Assembly: GCF_963259705.1 (NCBI RefSeq)
Contig: NC_081851.1
Coordinates: 59,232,855 to 59,296,854, forward strand
Source of the DNA: Myotis daubentonii
Lineage: Eukaryota; Chordata; Mammalia; Chiroptera; Vespertilionidae
Length of the DNA stretch: 64,000 nucleotides
Direction of reading: 5' to 3'
The notes under the pieces: model-generated
Told to the model about the DNA's origin: nothing
The model's input: only the letters and a program-made list of their open reading frames with translations
Database searches by the model: none
Position numbers and translations under genes: made by a program
Part shown: positions 14,801 to 27,261 of the stretch, in pieces
Position numbering within the stretch: the stretch's first letter is position 1
Layout: the number at the start of each line of letters is the position of its first letter

Positions 14801-17151
14801 GACAATACATTTTGAGTAAATTAATACCTTTGCCATTCATTCCCATAATTATCTGTATAATGTAAACATCCACAAATAAATCAACTGGTTTAGTACAGTT
14901 TGGGCTTTAAATAAAAAATTCTCACTTGTAGTCAATAGCAAAATAACAGAAAAGAAGGAGAGGAGAGTTATTGGCCTTGCAAGAACTACATCTTGTGGCT
15001 CTCAAAGAGCAAAGGACCTTCTGATCTGGCGAATTTTCACCTTCATTCATCCTTTGGACAATTATAATTTTTACAGTTGTTGCATGTCAGGCCAGCATTC
15101 CCATGACTCTCAGAGTTTCCATAAAACCCCTGAAGACACATAATATCAGCACTTTATAGCATGTGGTCTTAAAATTTAAATCCTCATCTTGACATGCTTA
15201 GGATTGGCTTCTTTTCTTTCAAATGCTTGGAGAATTTATGTTCAGTCTTTCCCTCCTGGACTTGACTGCCCCCTCCCTAGCCCACCCCCACACTCCCCTT
15301 GAACCTTTCAACACCTCTGAGTATTCTGTAGCATGTGGGGCATATTGAATCTGTTTTCTCTGCAAAGGGCATCATTCTCTGTCACAGACATTGGAACTTT
15401 TTTTTTTTTAAATCAAGGAAAGCAGCAGCATGTTCCCTAAAGAAACAAACACCTCTTAATTCTAAAATCATTTAATTATCTCTTAGCCTGCAGTTCACCT
15501 GATGTTTAAAAACCCCTCCAAAATCCAACTCTCGGTAAGTGATGCCTCTAATTCATCCTTTCCAGAAAACACTGACTTCTTCATTGAAGGAAGCCCTGAG
15601 TTTTTACCATGCAACTCCCAAAGCACATCGCTGATTTACCTTCCTTGTTACCTTCAGATATTTATTGCTTTCCATCATTAAGAGCACAGATCTTACATTA
15701 AAAATGGCTAAAGATCAATAGGTTTAATGTTCATACATGACAGAAGGCTGCTGCTCCGTGTTGTCACTTAAATCAAATGGTATGAGACTTTCTTTCTTGG
15801 TTGGCTGAGGACATGGCAGTGAGAATGCTGAGATTTTCCCTTGAGCACTTTGACTGACTATCAAGTGCTATAAGTCACCTACTATTTTAGGTGGCAACAG
15901 AACTAAAATTTAAAATGCAAAGCTCCTCTCAGGTAGTAAGATTAGATGAGGGTCTTCTTAAAAGACCAAACGTATTAAGATGCCTTTAAAAAGACTTTTT
16001 TTTCACTTTTGTGCAAACTAAAGGTAGAGACCTATATCATGATCGGATCTCTAACATATTTTAGACTCCTTTGGAACCATATATCCACTAAATACATTGT
16101 TTGGGGAGAGATAATCACTACTTTGTTTTTAGATTATGGATGCCAGTATTTTGGCCTTTTGTACAAACAAACAAAACGAAACAAAAGACTGGTTCTTGCT
16201 TGTCTAAGTGAAAATTTATGTTACAGAGACAAAGGGCTGTACTAGCCCCATCAATACACATACATGCACTTGCATAAATAATTTGATTGGAAAACAGTCT
16301 CTGAGGTTAGAAATTTTTTACATAGGTATCCAAGGTAAGAGAGAGAAAAATGGAGCAGCCCTTAATTCCATGAGGGTTGCATTGGGCTTAATCTGCACCT
16401 CTTTCTCTCTAGTTCTGCTTCAACTACTTCCTAGTTTTCCCATAATCAGGACCGAAAGACCCTGTCTGGGGTATCCTGTGGGTTTTCTAATTCATGCATC
16501 CCAGGAGGTAGCCCCGGGCAAGATGATAATCCTCTGATGAACAATGCAGAACAGAGAGGAGAGCTCGAAGCCCCATGGGCATGGCAGATGCCCAACAGGC
16601 ACACTGGATGCCATGCTGAGGCCTGGGGGAGAATGGTGGTGTCTGGTGAGAGCTGTGTGAGAAGTCTCCCAGGCACTCTTCTCTAAGAGACCCCCAGGCA
16701 AGGTAATGCATTCCTCAACCTGTTTGGATGGCCTCATGAACTAGACTGAGTAGTGGTTGCCTTTATTTGGGACTGAGGAATACAGGAAGCTGACATGACT
16801 TGTGGCAGTTTGGTGGAATAACAGTTAATCTGAGTTAAGAGATAAATATCATTTTACATAAAGTTCATTTTATGAAAATACTGTGGTTTGAATTTACTGA
16901 TTTAATTAAAGCTCTTATATTCCCGAACTTGAAAACTTTTTAAAGAAAATACTCCTCTTAGAATTGGGTTCCAGGCTGAAGTAGTTTACCTTCAACAACC
17001 TGGTAGTTTGGGTCACTGAAACATCCTAAAGCCCCACCAGACTATAGGGAGAAATGAGGACACAGTAGTATGATAACTCAAAGTCCACTTCGAATGCCCA
17101 TGTATTTACACAGGAACCTCAGTCCTGTGGCTGGTGGGATTTGCAAGACAG
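11827..17151. other. Long non-coding stretch, mostly unique sequence
   Basis: No gene or confident repeat. Some AT-rich parts at 11830-12120 look like decayed LINE. The open frame of 118 codons at 14509-14865 starts at GTG and shows no known domain. Moderately GC-rich sequence at about 16400-16740 has overlapping frames on both strands without family resemblance. Confidence 0.5.
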
Positions 17152-18062
17152 CAGTCCCCCCTTATCTGTGGAGATGCATTTTAAGATGCTCAGTGGCTGC
17201 CTGAAACAATGGATAATACTGAACCCTGTATATACTGTTTTTTTTTACCTGTACAAACATACTGGTGATAAAAAGTTTAATTTAAACATTAGGCACAGGT
17301 AGCAATTAATAATAACTAATAACAAAATAGAACAACTATAACAATAAACTGTCATAAAAACTATGTGAATGTGATCACTCATCGATGGTGCTCTCTTTCT
17401 GAAGTCTTTGTATAGGTTCAGTGCTTTCTGGTGCAGCACATTGCTTTCAATCAGAACAGGTTTTCTGTTCATGACTTCTACCCTCAAATTTACTGCATTT
17501 TCTATGTTAACTAAATATTGTGCACCATGGCCATAATTTTTTGCATGTGAGGTGTGACAGAAAAACTAACATGAAAATATTTTTCCTTCACAATTTCACA
17601 GATAGAAGATTCATTCTTACCGGTATCTTAGCAACCTTGGAATTCAGTTTTTTCTTTCCTTATCAAGTCTAGAACTTACACCTTTTCATTTAAAGGAAGC
17701 ACTTTATGGCTCCTCTTTGGCATATCTGAATTTCCAGCGTCCTTACACTTGTGCTCTGGGGCCATGATTAAGTAAAGGAAGGGTTATTAGAACACAAGCA
17801 CTATTATTCCATGACAGTCAATATGAACACTGAGACAGCTACTAAGACGGCTACAGGCAGAGAGCATCTACAGCATTGGCACACTGGACAAAGGGGTGGC
17901 TCATGTTCCTGGCTGGGTGGTGTGAGATCTCATCACACTACTCAAAATGGCGCACAATTTAAAGTTTGTGAATTGTTTTGTTTCTGGAGTTGTCCATTTA
18001 ATATTTCCAAGGCGCAGTTGATGGCGGGTAACTGAAACAGCAGAAAGTGAGATTGCAGATAA
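17152..18062 (+). mobile_element. Tigger-type (Tc1/mariner) DNA transposon relic
   Basis: It begins CAGTCCCCCCTTATCTG, the terminal repeat of a common mammalian Tigger-group element. The characteristic subterminal part follows (CAGTGGCTGCCTGAAACAATGGATAATACTGAACCC). The right end repeats the terminal sequence inverted (GATGGCGGGTAACTGAAAC..GATTGCAGATAA) but its last bases are lost. An ATTTCATCACACTACTCAAAATGGC-like segment near 17920-17950 also fits. No transposase frame survives. Confidence 0.7.
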
Positions 18063-18534
18063 TAATTACTATTGTAGTTCTGCGACTAGGAGATTGAGAT
18101 ATCAATGTGCCAGCAATAAGCTCTGGTTTCCAATACGATCTCCAAGTCATGCCACTTCCTTATCTTCTCCTTGTTGACTGAAACTCTAGAACAGGCTTCT
18201 GACTTGGTTTACCTTCTGAGCATTTCTGTTTCTTGAATGGACTAGAGTCTTTTCTTTAACCCAACTTTTCATGCCTGGTGTTCTGCCAATCTTAGTAGCT
18301 TTGACCAACTCTTGTAGAGGACTGGAACCTGAAGAGGGTGGGAGGGAGCACATTCCCCATATTTCACATCAGCTGTGACCATGATGTCATTGCAAATAAG
18401 TTCTGATATTGATGGTCCATTGTCATCTCTCACCCTCTGGGTTACTCTTCAACCCATCCAGAATATCACAAGTGATTCTGATCCCCATCTGAGTCTTCCT
18501 TGCTATCTCAGGGCTGTCTGTACACTGATGCTTT
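18063..18534. other. Non-coding stretch
   Basis: No gene or recognised repeat. Confidence 0.5.
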
Positions 18535-18660
18535 TTAAACCTAAATGCATGTGAAATACATGGAGATCTTGTTACAATGCAGAGTCTGGTGACTAGGTCT
18601 AGGGTGGGGCCTGTGATCTGCTGATGCTGCTGGTCCAGGGACCACACTTTGAGCAGCAAG
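18535..18660 (+). mobile_element. MER5A (hAT-Charlie) fragment
   Basis: Matches the right part of MER5A: AGGGTGGGGCCTGTGATCTG, then CTGATGCTGCTGGTCCAGGGACCACACTTTGAG. The left terminal repeat and part of the middle are missing. Confidence 0.8.
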
Positions 18661-20515
18661 ACTTTTTACCCAGAGTGCTCCCGTCTTAGACTTCTTCCTG
18701 CTGAATCCCAGATTCCTCCCTCATCTTTCTGATCCCTTTTTACCAAAATCCCTTCATACCTTTGCTTTGGTTATTATCAACACTTTCTAAATAAAAGGAA
18801 CAGGCCATTTGTTAACCCAAAATGAGATCACCTTCTCCAGGTCAGCTGGGCAGATTCTCACTGCAAACCGGAAGTTCTTCAGCCTCTTTCTCTCTTCTTT
18901 GCAGGATGTTACCTTCTCTAACCTATGAAGATAACGCAAGCTCAATAGCATTTCTCCTCTCCGTAACATTCTGGTTTTGTGAGTTTCTATGCCACTCTGA
19001 GAATGTACCTCTTAGGTCTATTGACAGTCACTTAGAAATATGAATCTATGTTCATTTAAAAAGGCTGATACTTGGTGTCCACTGATCTGAGAAAATATGG
19101 AGTAGCACATTATTTTTCCTCTTTGCCTCCAATTTCCTCTAAATTAGCATACAAAATTGATGAAGGACCTTCACTAGAGGGCTAGGGTACTTTCAGAAAG
19201 GAATGGTAACAGGGTGGGAAAGGTTAAAGTTCTAGTTGAATTGAAGTTTTTCCTTGAATAGCCATAGAAAGATCCTTAATGATTACACCTTCACAAGGAA
19301 CAAGGACGCTTCCACTCAGGGTTAACCTTGCTCTCTTGATCTGAATTTTATACCCGTGTGACCCAAGCATCCCTCTGACATCTCTCATCCTAAACAAAAA
19401 GGATACATGCTTGTGTCCCTGTCCTTTCTCTGTCTCTTACAATGCCACGAAGCCTTGAGTAGTGGCCTGGGCTTCAGCTGGGTAGACAGCAATTGTTTTC
19501 ATTGTCTGATCTCACAGCCTTTCAACTTGACTTACTCTTCAGTAATTCCATCAGTGGGACCTGGGGCCTTGAATGTTCTTTAATGTTTTGATCTATTGGA
19601 AAGCCTATAGCATAGACTGCATTTAATTTTAAAAATATTGTTTGAGTCAATGTTGAGAAAATAGTATTTCCTCAATTAACAAGGCATATGTTATATTACA
19701 AAAGGAGTCAATGGATACTTCTAGTAATTTGTTTTCTTTTTGTCTCTGGGGTCTGTTGACAAAAAAGCTAAGTCACTCTCTAATGGGGCAGAAAGTGTCA
19801 GATTTCAACCCATTCTCTAATCTTCTTCCTGATCCATGGTTTCCTTATTGGTACAAATAGACCCTCCCAGGCTCTAAGAAGCTCACAGAATTTTACAGAG
19901 GGATCTGAGGTGACCCTTGATGTGATGTTATGGAAGACCAAGTAAACCTTCATTCTGGTCCTTTGCTAAACTGGGGCTCGTCAAATTCCTAAATCACTCA
20001 CACACTAACAGTAAGTTCTAGAACCGATATTTCCATCTTTATTTATAGCCGTGTGGGACAATTCATGGACTAAAGAAGATACATCTAATGTTATCTGTTA
20101 TAAAGTGTTCCATTATTAGTGGCCTGCCCTTTATCTAATTTTTTTTTTTTTAATGGGGAAGGGCTTTACCCTTAGATCAGTCATCATCAACATAATCATC
20201 ATTAGGGATGCAACAAGATTTCTCTTGCTCATCTGTAAGAAACATGGTATTTAGAGAGATTATATAAATTTCTCAAGGTTGTGTAGGATGTGAGTACCAA
20301 TCAAGTACTTGAGCTTTTTCTTTCCATTTAGAACACTATTTAATAAGCCTGTCTACACACATTTCTAACGCCAAATGCGATTTTCAGAGTACTTCATTTT
20401 CTTTGTTATTAAAACCTCCATTTCAACAAGCCCTCTGGCTACAGTCTACATTTCTCTATAGACACCAGCCTCAGAAAGTGTGATTAAAAACTGAAATGTA
20501 CTTCTGGGAAATGAG
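18661..20515. other. Non-coding stretch, possible MIR near its end
   Basis: Mostly unique sequence. At about 20220-20320 a weak reverse-orientation MIR core may be present (CTCATCTGTAAG.., AGAGAGATTATATAAATTTCTCAAGGTTGTG). No gene is supported. Confidence 0.4.
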
Positions 20516-20621
20516 AATATGTTCTGAAACTTTGTGTTTGGTGCTTTTCCACTTGCAAAACAGTTAATAGTGATTTTCTTTTTTACTGTTCATTTTTTTC
20601 TCACACCTCTAATACAGAGAA
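20516..20621 (+). repeat. Local duplication, copy 1
   Basis: The segment from AATATGTTCTGAAACTTTGTG to CCTCTAATACAGAGAAA recurs almost unchanged at 22134-22241, 1.6 kb downstream in the same orientation. I do not recognise it as any dispersed repeat family. Confidence 0.85.
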
Positions 20622-21099
20622 ACTCAGTGTTTTGTCATACCAGTTTGGCAATAACCATTTTAGTGAATATCCCAGAGTCATCCAGTAGCCAGTCACCAAA
20701 TGGAGAGAGGTTGTCAGAGCTGGTAAATGTGTATCATTGATGGATCACAGGGTCTAGTTATTGCAACTTCTCTTCATTATTATTATTCTTCATTATGATA
20801 TTACCCTTGCCTCAGTCCTTACAGCTCATGATTTCTTAATTTATGGTTTGAGATGCCTTTCTTTCCTTACTTATCAGTGCTTGAAATGTGTTCTTCCAGG
20901 ATAATAATAAAGTAAATCTGGATTAATGATGAAAGAGCTCACTGAAACCCTTGGTTAGCCTTCTAAGTTCCCAGTCAAAAATATTCATCGTCTTTCAGAA
21001 GATTCTCTTTGGGCAGTTCTAATGTGATAATAATTGAAAAGTTATAGAAATTTCCATGGTTGAAGCTCTTTAATCAATTCTCCTTTACTCCTCCAATCC
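20622..21099. other. Non-coding stretch
   Basis: No gene or recognised repeat. A short ATT-rich run lies near 20780. Confidence 0.5.
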
Positions 21100-21107
21100 C
21101 TCTAATG

Positions 21108-21329
21108 CAGTGGTTCTCAACCTTGGCTGCACATTAGAATCACCTGGGAATCTTTTTAAAATCCTGATTTCTGGGCCTCACCCTCTGGAAATTCTGTTTC
21201 TTTGTTATGGGGTAGGGCCACAACATTAGTAACAAAGAAACAGAATTTCTGGAGGATGAGGCCCAGAAATCAGGATTTTAAAACGATTCCCAGGTGATTC
21301 TAATGTGCAGCCAAGGTTTAGAACCACTG
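21108..21329 (+). mobile_element. MER20 (hAT) palindromic element with perfect TSD
   Basis: 222 bp from CAGTGGTTCTCAACCTTGGC to GCCAAGGTTTAGAACCACTG. The two halves are inverted copies of each other (arms of about 95-100 bp around a loop near 21205-21225), which fits MER20. A perfect 8 bp duplication, CTCTAATG, lies at 21100-21107 and 21330-21337. Both MER20 ends are intact. Confidence 0.92.
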
Positions 21330-21337
21330 CTCTAATG

Positions 21338-22133
21338 GCTAGCATGCACATGGGCAGCCAATCAACATAATCGGAAATTGGGCCTTAGTAAAACTGAATT
21401 CTGAAAGAGACTTGATTCAAATGGGAAGTGATTTGAATCTTGCTCTTGACCTACCATAACTTTCTTCTGAAAGAAAACTCATTGTGAAGAAACTTATTTT
21501 TCTCCCCCTGAGTTTCTGAGAAACCAAATTGTATGATAAAAGCCTTTTATTTTCAACACCTTAATGTATTATCAACCTAGTTGAGGCCCCCCAAATGTAG
21601 GAAATTTTATATGAAAATTCTCTTGTGAGATTTTTGGACTGAGAGGAAATGTGGTCTCTACATGTGTAATTAATCAGGAATATGGGGGATATTTTAATAA
21701 GAGTGTATTTTGTGGAGAGTCCTCTGCTTGAGTTAGGGCTTTATTGTGGGAAATGGCTGTGATTGGAATCTGGAAGGTAACACCTGAGTGTGTTTTTCAG
21801 CATGCGGTGGGCACCCGAAAGAGCGGGAGTGCCTTGTCCTTCCTGTGAGGCCAGTGGTGTTGCTCCTGTGAGTGCGGGCCAAGGAAGGCATGAGCAGCCT
21901 CACAGGGAAACTACCAGATGTTGCCAAAGCAGAACAGCTGTGCCCTACTTCCTGACAACATCGCATACAAAACCCAAGCTTTGAGAAACAACTAGTTGGG
22001 GGTTGTCTGTTTACATTTTAGAAGCATTCTTTACTTTGTAAAAGGTTCAACAGGGACTTACATAAAAAAGCTAGTTACCTTAATGCTTAAAATGAAATTT
22101 GATTTATAAACAACTAAATAGAAACATAACTAC
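21338..22133. other. Non-coding stretch
   Basis: No gene is supported. 21790-21966 is slightly GC-richer, with short frames on both strands but no recognisable protein. Confidence 0.5.
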
Positions 22134-22241
22134 AATATGTTCTGAAACTTTGTGTTTGGTGCTTTTCCACTTGCAAAACAGTGAAGAGTGGGTGTTTTTT
22201 TTTTCCTGTTCATTTTTTCTCATACCTCTAATACAAAGAAA
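22134..22241 (+). repeat. Local duplication, copy 2
   Basis: Second copy of the 20516-20621 segment, differing by a few substitutions and a longer T run (about 22195-22204). It is followed by two short tandem AAGTATAATTAAA units; a related GTGTGATTAAAAACTGAA motif precedes copy 1. Confidence 0.85.
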
Positions 22242-22394
22242 GTATAATTAAAGGAAGTATAATTAAAACTCTAAAAAGAGAATAATATGATTCTTTATAG
22301 AGAACATATCTATAGGATATGGGTGTATTTTTGTTTCCTTTACATCCTTATTTGATATTCAAATTACCTGATAGTATGAAGTTATCTTACATTA

Positions 22395-22524
22395 TTATCA
22401 TGGTCTGTAGTTTTATTACCTTCACATGTGTTCCCACTGTGACTAGATCCTCACAATATCCCTGGGAGGTCAGTAATGAAGGAACTAATGATAGCTGAGA
22501 ATGCTAAGGTTCTGGAAGATTGGG
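22395..22524 (-). repeat. MIR fragment, reverse orientation
   Basis: GATCCTCACAATATCCCTGGGAGGTCAGTA followed by GCTGAGAATGCTAAGG resembles the reverse complement of the MIR 3' part. The following L1 interrupts it. Confidence 0.4.
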
Positions 22525-22785
22525 GTATGCTTTTTTATTGTTGACACTATTACAAATGTCCCCCATTTTCCCCACTTTATCCCCCTCCACCCAGCAGCCC
22601 CCTGCCCAGGCCTTAAACACATTGTTGTCGTGTGTCCATATGCTACAAATTTATACATATATTGTTTTGTGGGGTTTTTTTTTTGGCTAATCTCTTCCAG
22701 TCCCACCACCCTCTCCCCTCTGAGATCTGTCAGTCTGTTCCATGTGTACATGCCTCTGGTCCTGTTTTGTTCTCAGTTTACCAAA
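22525..22785 (-). mobile_element. L1 3' UTR fragment, reverse orientation
   Basis: Antisense L1 3' end: TGTTGACACTATTACAAATGTCCCCCATTTTCCCC.., CACATTGTTGTCGTGTGTCCAT, GTCCTGTTTTGTTCTC. This C-rich 3' UTR type is common to laurasiatherian L1s. Frames crossing it on either strand are not genes. Confidence 0.65.
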
Positions 22786-25027
22786 ACTGCATTTTCAACC
22801 TTGTGAATCTGTTTAAATGGAATCTGTGTAGGCTCTACCCCTCAGATTTTTGATTAAATAGGAGGAGTCCTAGGATATAGGTTTGCAAGCCTCCCAGGTG
22901 AATCTAAAGAGCATCTAGGATTTAAAATAACTGGGAGGATTTGCAGGAGTTTGATTCAAATTCAGGTCTTGACATCAAGTCTTCCATACTATTTCTTATA
23001 TTTTTTCACTGTTTCCCTGAACCCGAATTCTCTCCTCGATAGTCACTAGTTAATTTCCTAGGCACTCTGGAATTCTGTTGATAATATTATTTGGCTTGAA
23101 ATACAAGTGTCACTTAACATGCTGAATATACATACCCTTGTTAAAGCCTTCTTGCTGTAGAAATGGGTGAATGAAACATTGGCCACTGATAAGCTTTCTG
23201 GGTGTGTGCAATCAATGCCGCCTAGAAGACCTTTGCCACTTTTACTGGAAGGGTTCATGAGCCTTAAGTTTAGAATGGTTAGAGGTTTTCTGTATATGAG
23301 GAAATGGCATCAATAAAATCTAGGTAATATCAGGTAAGATAAATTACCCATTTATTTTAAGAATTTTCAAGGGCCTGCTTTTTGAGTACTTTTAGAAAAA
23401 AATAATCCTGCTCATTTCAAATAGGTGGCTGTCAAATATTGGGAGAAAATTGAAATATCCTTTCTGATTTCTGAAGAGAAAAATGAGAGTAAAGAATAAA
23501 TGGAAATTACCAATCAATTGATTAAGATCTTTTAAATTACACAAGATGTCTTATCAATTAACTACCCATGACACAGGCTCCAATGAATCTATTTACAGAT
23601 TTTTGATGAGTTTTTTAAAAATTTATATTTCTTTAATTCTGTGGGATTTTTCTGTGAGACTATTAAGTAAAAGGAATAAAAGTTATGGCAGTAGAAAAAC
23701 TGGAGGCAAGAAATAGTACAATAATATAACTTTATCTACTAGCACTCTCTTTTCCTTTTATGTAGCACAGAGGTGGGGAGGAGTTGGAGTGGAAGTTGTC
23801 TAGATTCAAACACCAATTGAAGGAACAGATTGAACTACCTCCTGACATTCATGTTACAAGATAGGAATTCTATGAATCTTCTAGATTATTTCACCTTTTG
23901 GTATGTTTATTTAGGACTTCCTCCTAAATTTGTTTATGTAGTTAGAATTATATTATACTTTAAATATCGGTTATTTGATATTGCTTTTCCATGGATTAGT
24001 TAAACATAAAATTAAGTTTTATATTTTATTTTATATCTTGTCACTGTAGGAAACTTGATTTTCTGCATATAATTACAATTTTAGACTACAAAGTTAAGAG
24101 TATGAGGAAAAATATAAACTTCTGAGCTTCTAATTTATGAAATCCATTAATGGAATCATTTTTGCTGATTTATAGCAGAACAGTTGAACTGATCAGCTTT
24201 ATGACTGGGAAAGTTAAGAATTTTTTCATTCACAGATGTCTTGCAAAGTTAATGATCCTATAAGAGATGACCACTGTATGGTCACAGTCATGTATCACAT
24301 ATACAAGCTATGGCTCTTTATCTTCCCTGAGTGGCCTGTTAAAATAACTGAAGCAGGCAATGTTGCATAAAAATCCTGACTCATGCAATCTCAGACTGAA
24401 AGAATATTCCAAGATTTAGTTGGACTCTATCATCATCATTAGTAAATAATGACTTTTGACTTAGAAATTAGCAGAGTCCTTTAACATAGCAGGTAACTTT
24501 ATAATTATTATTTCTTATCAAAAAATCACCTCCATATCCTACTTGAAAGAAAACCTACCTTTCATTAAAGAAAGACTTATATAAATCTGTAGTCATGGGT
24601 GCCTGCTATGTTTATTTATTCCAGCAGATATATATATTCCAGATGTCTCATAGTTTTTGTAGGCCAGAGTTCACGTTCCTGTTTTCAACAAATGAAGGCT
24701 TACATGGCTCCATTAGACCCGACCTTTCTAGGAAAATACAGTTTGGAAGGAAAAGGGGTGTCTTCACCATTCTCATTATCTTCATAGAAGACCATAACTC
24801 ATTAAAAACAGTAGCAAATGTCCAAGTGTTATATATACTATTAGTGCTTGTTGTAACTATTGGTATGAAAAATTACAAATAGCAACACTCTAAGGAGGAT
24901 CCTATTGCTTTTTGTCATGATCAATCTATGTCTATTGCACAGATGTGATGATCACATTTATTATTCAGTGTTCTAGACTGATGACAGAGGGTGAGAGTGT
25001 CAATATGCAGGTTCACAGGGTTCCCTT
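22786..25027. other. Non-coding stretch
   Basis: AT-rich, no confident repeat or gene. Frames at 24595-24882 have no recognisable domain. Confidence 0.5.
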
Positions 25028-25042
25028 AGTTTTCCAAGTTTA

Positions 25043-25278
25043 ATATTTTATTTTATTTATTTTTTAAATATATTTTATTGATTTTTTTACAGAGAGGAAG
25101 GGAGAGAGATAGAGAGTTAGAAACATCGATGAGAGAGAAACATCGATCAGCTGCCTCCTACACACCCCCTACTGGGGATGTGCCCACAACCAAGGTACAT
25201 ACCCTTGATCGGAATCGAACCTGGGACCCTTCATTCCGTAGGCCAATTCTCTATCCACTGAGCCAAACCAGTTAGGGC
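25043..25278 (-). mobile_element. VES SINE, reverse orientation
   Basis: Full-length copy read on the minus strand: head GCCCTAACTGGTTTGGCTCAG with A and B boxes, body with CAGCTGATCGATGTTTCTCTC, and the A-rich tail at the plus-strand left. Near-perfect 15 bp duplications, AGTTTTCCAAGTTTA (25028-25042) and AGTTTTCCATGTTTA (25279-25293), mark L1-machinery insertion. Any tRNA-like fold belongs to the SINE. Confidence 0.95.
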
Positions 25279-25293
25279 AGTTTTCCATGTTTA

Positions 25294-27261
25294 GATATCA
25301 ACTCTCTTTTGTGCAGACACTGTGCGATTACTGTGAACATATATTGGATATACTATATTTTTAAAAGTTTGGACTACCTACCTTATACATAAGGAAGGTG
25401 GACCAATAAATAAAAACAAAAGAATAGGACTGGTTACTGCATTAGAAACAATGATTATTTGCTTTGAAAAACATTTGCAGTCTTTCCTCTGAAATGTAGG
25501 GAAACAATACATTTCTTCATTGTGTTGTGTGTTTATGTTGGAATCACAGCAGCGAGTGACCAGTGCAGTCTTCTTTTCCATTTCTGTCCGAATCATTAAC
25601 TGCCATAAAAAGTGGCTCATTGCTTGCTCCCCATTATGAGGGCTCATTATGAAGAATTGTTACAGCTTTAACTTCCTTCATTGAAGAGACATTTTCTAAC
25701 TTCCTGAGATAAATTAAACCTAGCTGCATTGTCTGTTTCTGCCAGCCAGCTTATGCTTCTAAGATATTCAGATACTCTGCAATCAAGGGGACTATTTCCT
25801 GCAAAAAAAAAAAAAGATGGAATTTTATCTACACAATTGGGACACTTTTTATTCAGGTCTATAAAATATGATCATCTTTAATGGTTTTTCTGGAGTAATG
25901 TCTGAAGAAATTTGATAATAGAATAAGACAATGCTCCAGGAGTTTTTAAAGGTAAATGTATAAATGGCAAAGAAATATGAATAATTGAATAAATAAACAA
26001 ACACAGCAGGAATAGCTCTTTGGGTATGATAGCCTTTTGATATCTCTTAGAGGACTGCAATAGAATATGTCACTAAGGTAATATATGAATGTGATATGCA
26101 GAAACTAATAACTGATTACATAAAATTGTTCTCCTGAACTATGAATTACTGTATTGTTCTGCTGGTGAATGCTATATAGGCATATTTACAATGCTGGATC
26201 TGGACACATTTAAATATATATAAAACCACCAAATGCCTTTTCCTATCCTCAGTGTAGTGAAGTATTTCTTTTAATCGTGATTGCACAGTATGTGTAGATT
26301 CATAGATCATCTCATTTGAAAGAAACAAAATCTTATTTGAATTCCTCATTTTAGGCACACTTTGTAGTTGAGTTTAGTTATCCTTAAATATTTTAACCTT
26401 ACTCACTGACCATGGTCATAAATCAGGAGGGGTGTCTAATAATTCAGAGACAAATTCAAAGAAGTGTTGGTGCTGCTCACTTTGTTTCCTCAGGGCTGTA
26501 CAAACAGTAACCTGGTTCTTTCTCAGTTTGGGGTGAAAAGCCTTATATACACAATGTGCATGTTAAGGTAGTAACTAAATTTCAAAAGAAAATTTGATCT
26601 GCAGGGGAGATACTAGGAAAGGGAAATGGTCATAAAAAGAATGGGAAATGTAATTTCATTTGCGTATGTGTAATGGTTATCTAATAATACCATTGAGCAA
26701 AAAGTTTCTTAGAGCTTCTGAAGGAAGAAACAAATTCCTGCTTATGCTTCGCTGGACATGGGGTTATGTGGCATCTTCCAGAGCATATTGTCATGGCTCT
26801 TCACAACATCGTAAAAGTGTTGGTAAGTGATTATTATTGATAAATTCCACCAGCATGTTGACCACTCTGGATTCATTTTCAATGGACAGCATCACATTCC
26901 TGGCAGTTATAAATGGATTAGAAAACTGACAGCCTCTCACAGGTTGCACTAAACACTAATGAGAGCAGTTAGTATTTTTAAAAGCTCTTTCTCTACCAAA
27001 AGGACTTTCTGGCATCAGATAAGTTGGCAAGATAATAGTAGGCTTGATTACCATCAGCACAAGACTGTCAGTATATAAGCAGGATCTTCGATGCTATTCC
27101 TATACATAAACACACTGTTCGCTTTTTAAAGTACTGATTCACTGCCTCGTGTGCAAATAACAAGAGCATCCAGAGTGAGAAACCAATTGTCCGCCATTTA
27201 CCAAACTTCATTCACTTCACTGAAAAAGGCACCAGCTTTCAAATTGCTAAAAATGCCTGCT
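25294..27261. other. Non-coding stretch
   Basis: No gene or confident repeat is visible. Confidence 0.5.

Noticed and set aside
14509..14865. 118-codon frame, possible small gene
   Set aside because: Starts at GTG with no eukaryotic start context, shows no domain, splice signals or polyadenylation signal I could link to it.
16446..16737. Three overlapping minus-strand frames in a GC-richer block
   Set aside because: They occupy all reading frames of the same block, which points to low stop density, not coding; no family resemblance.
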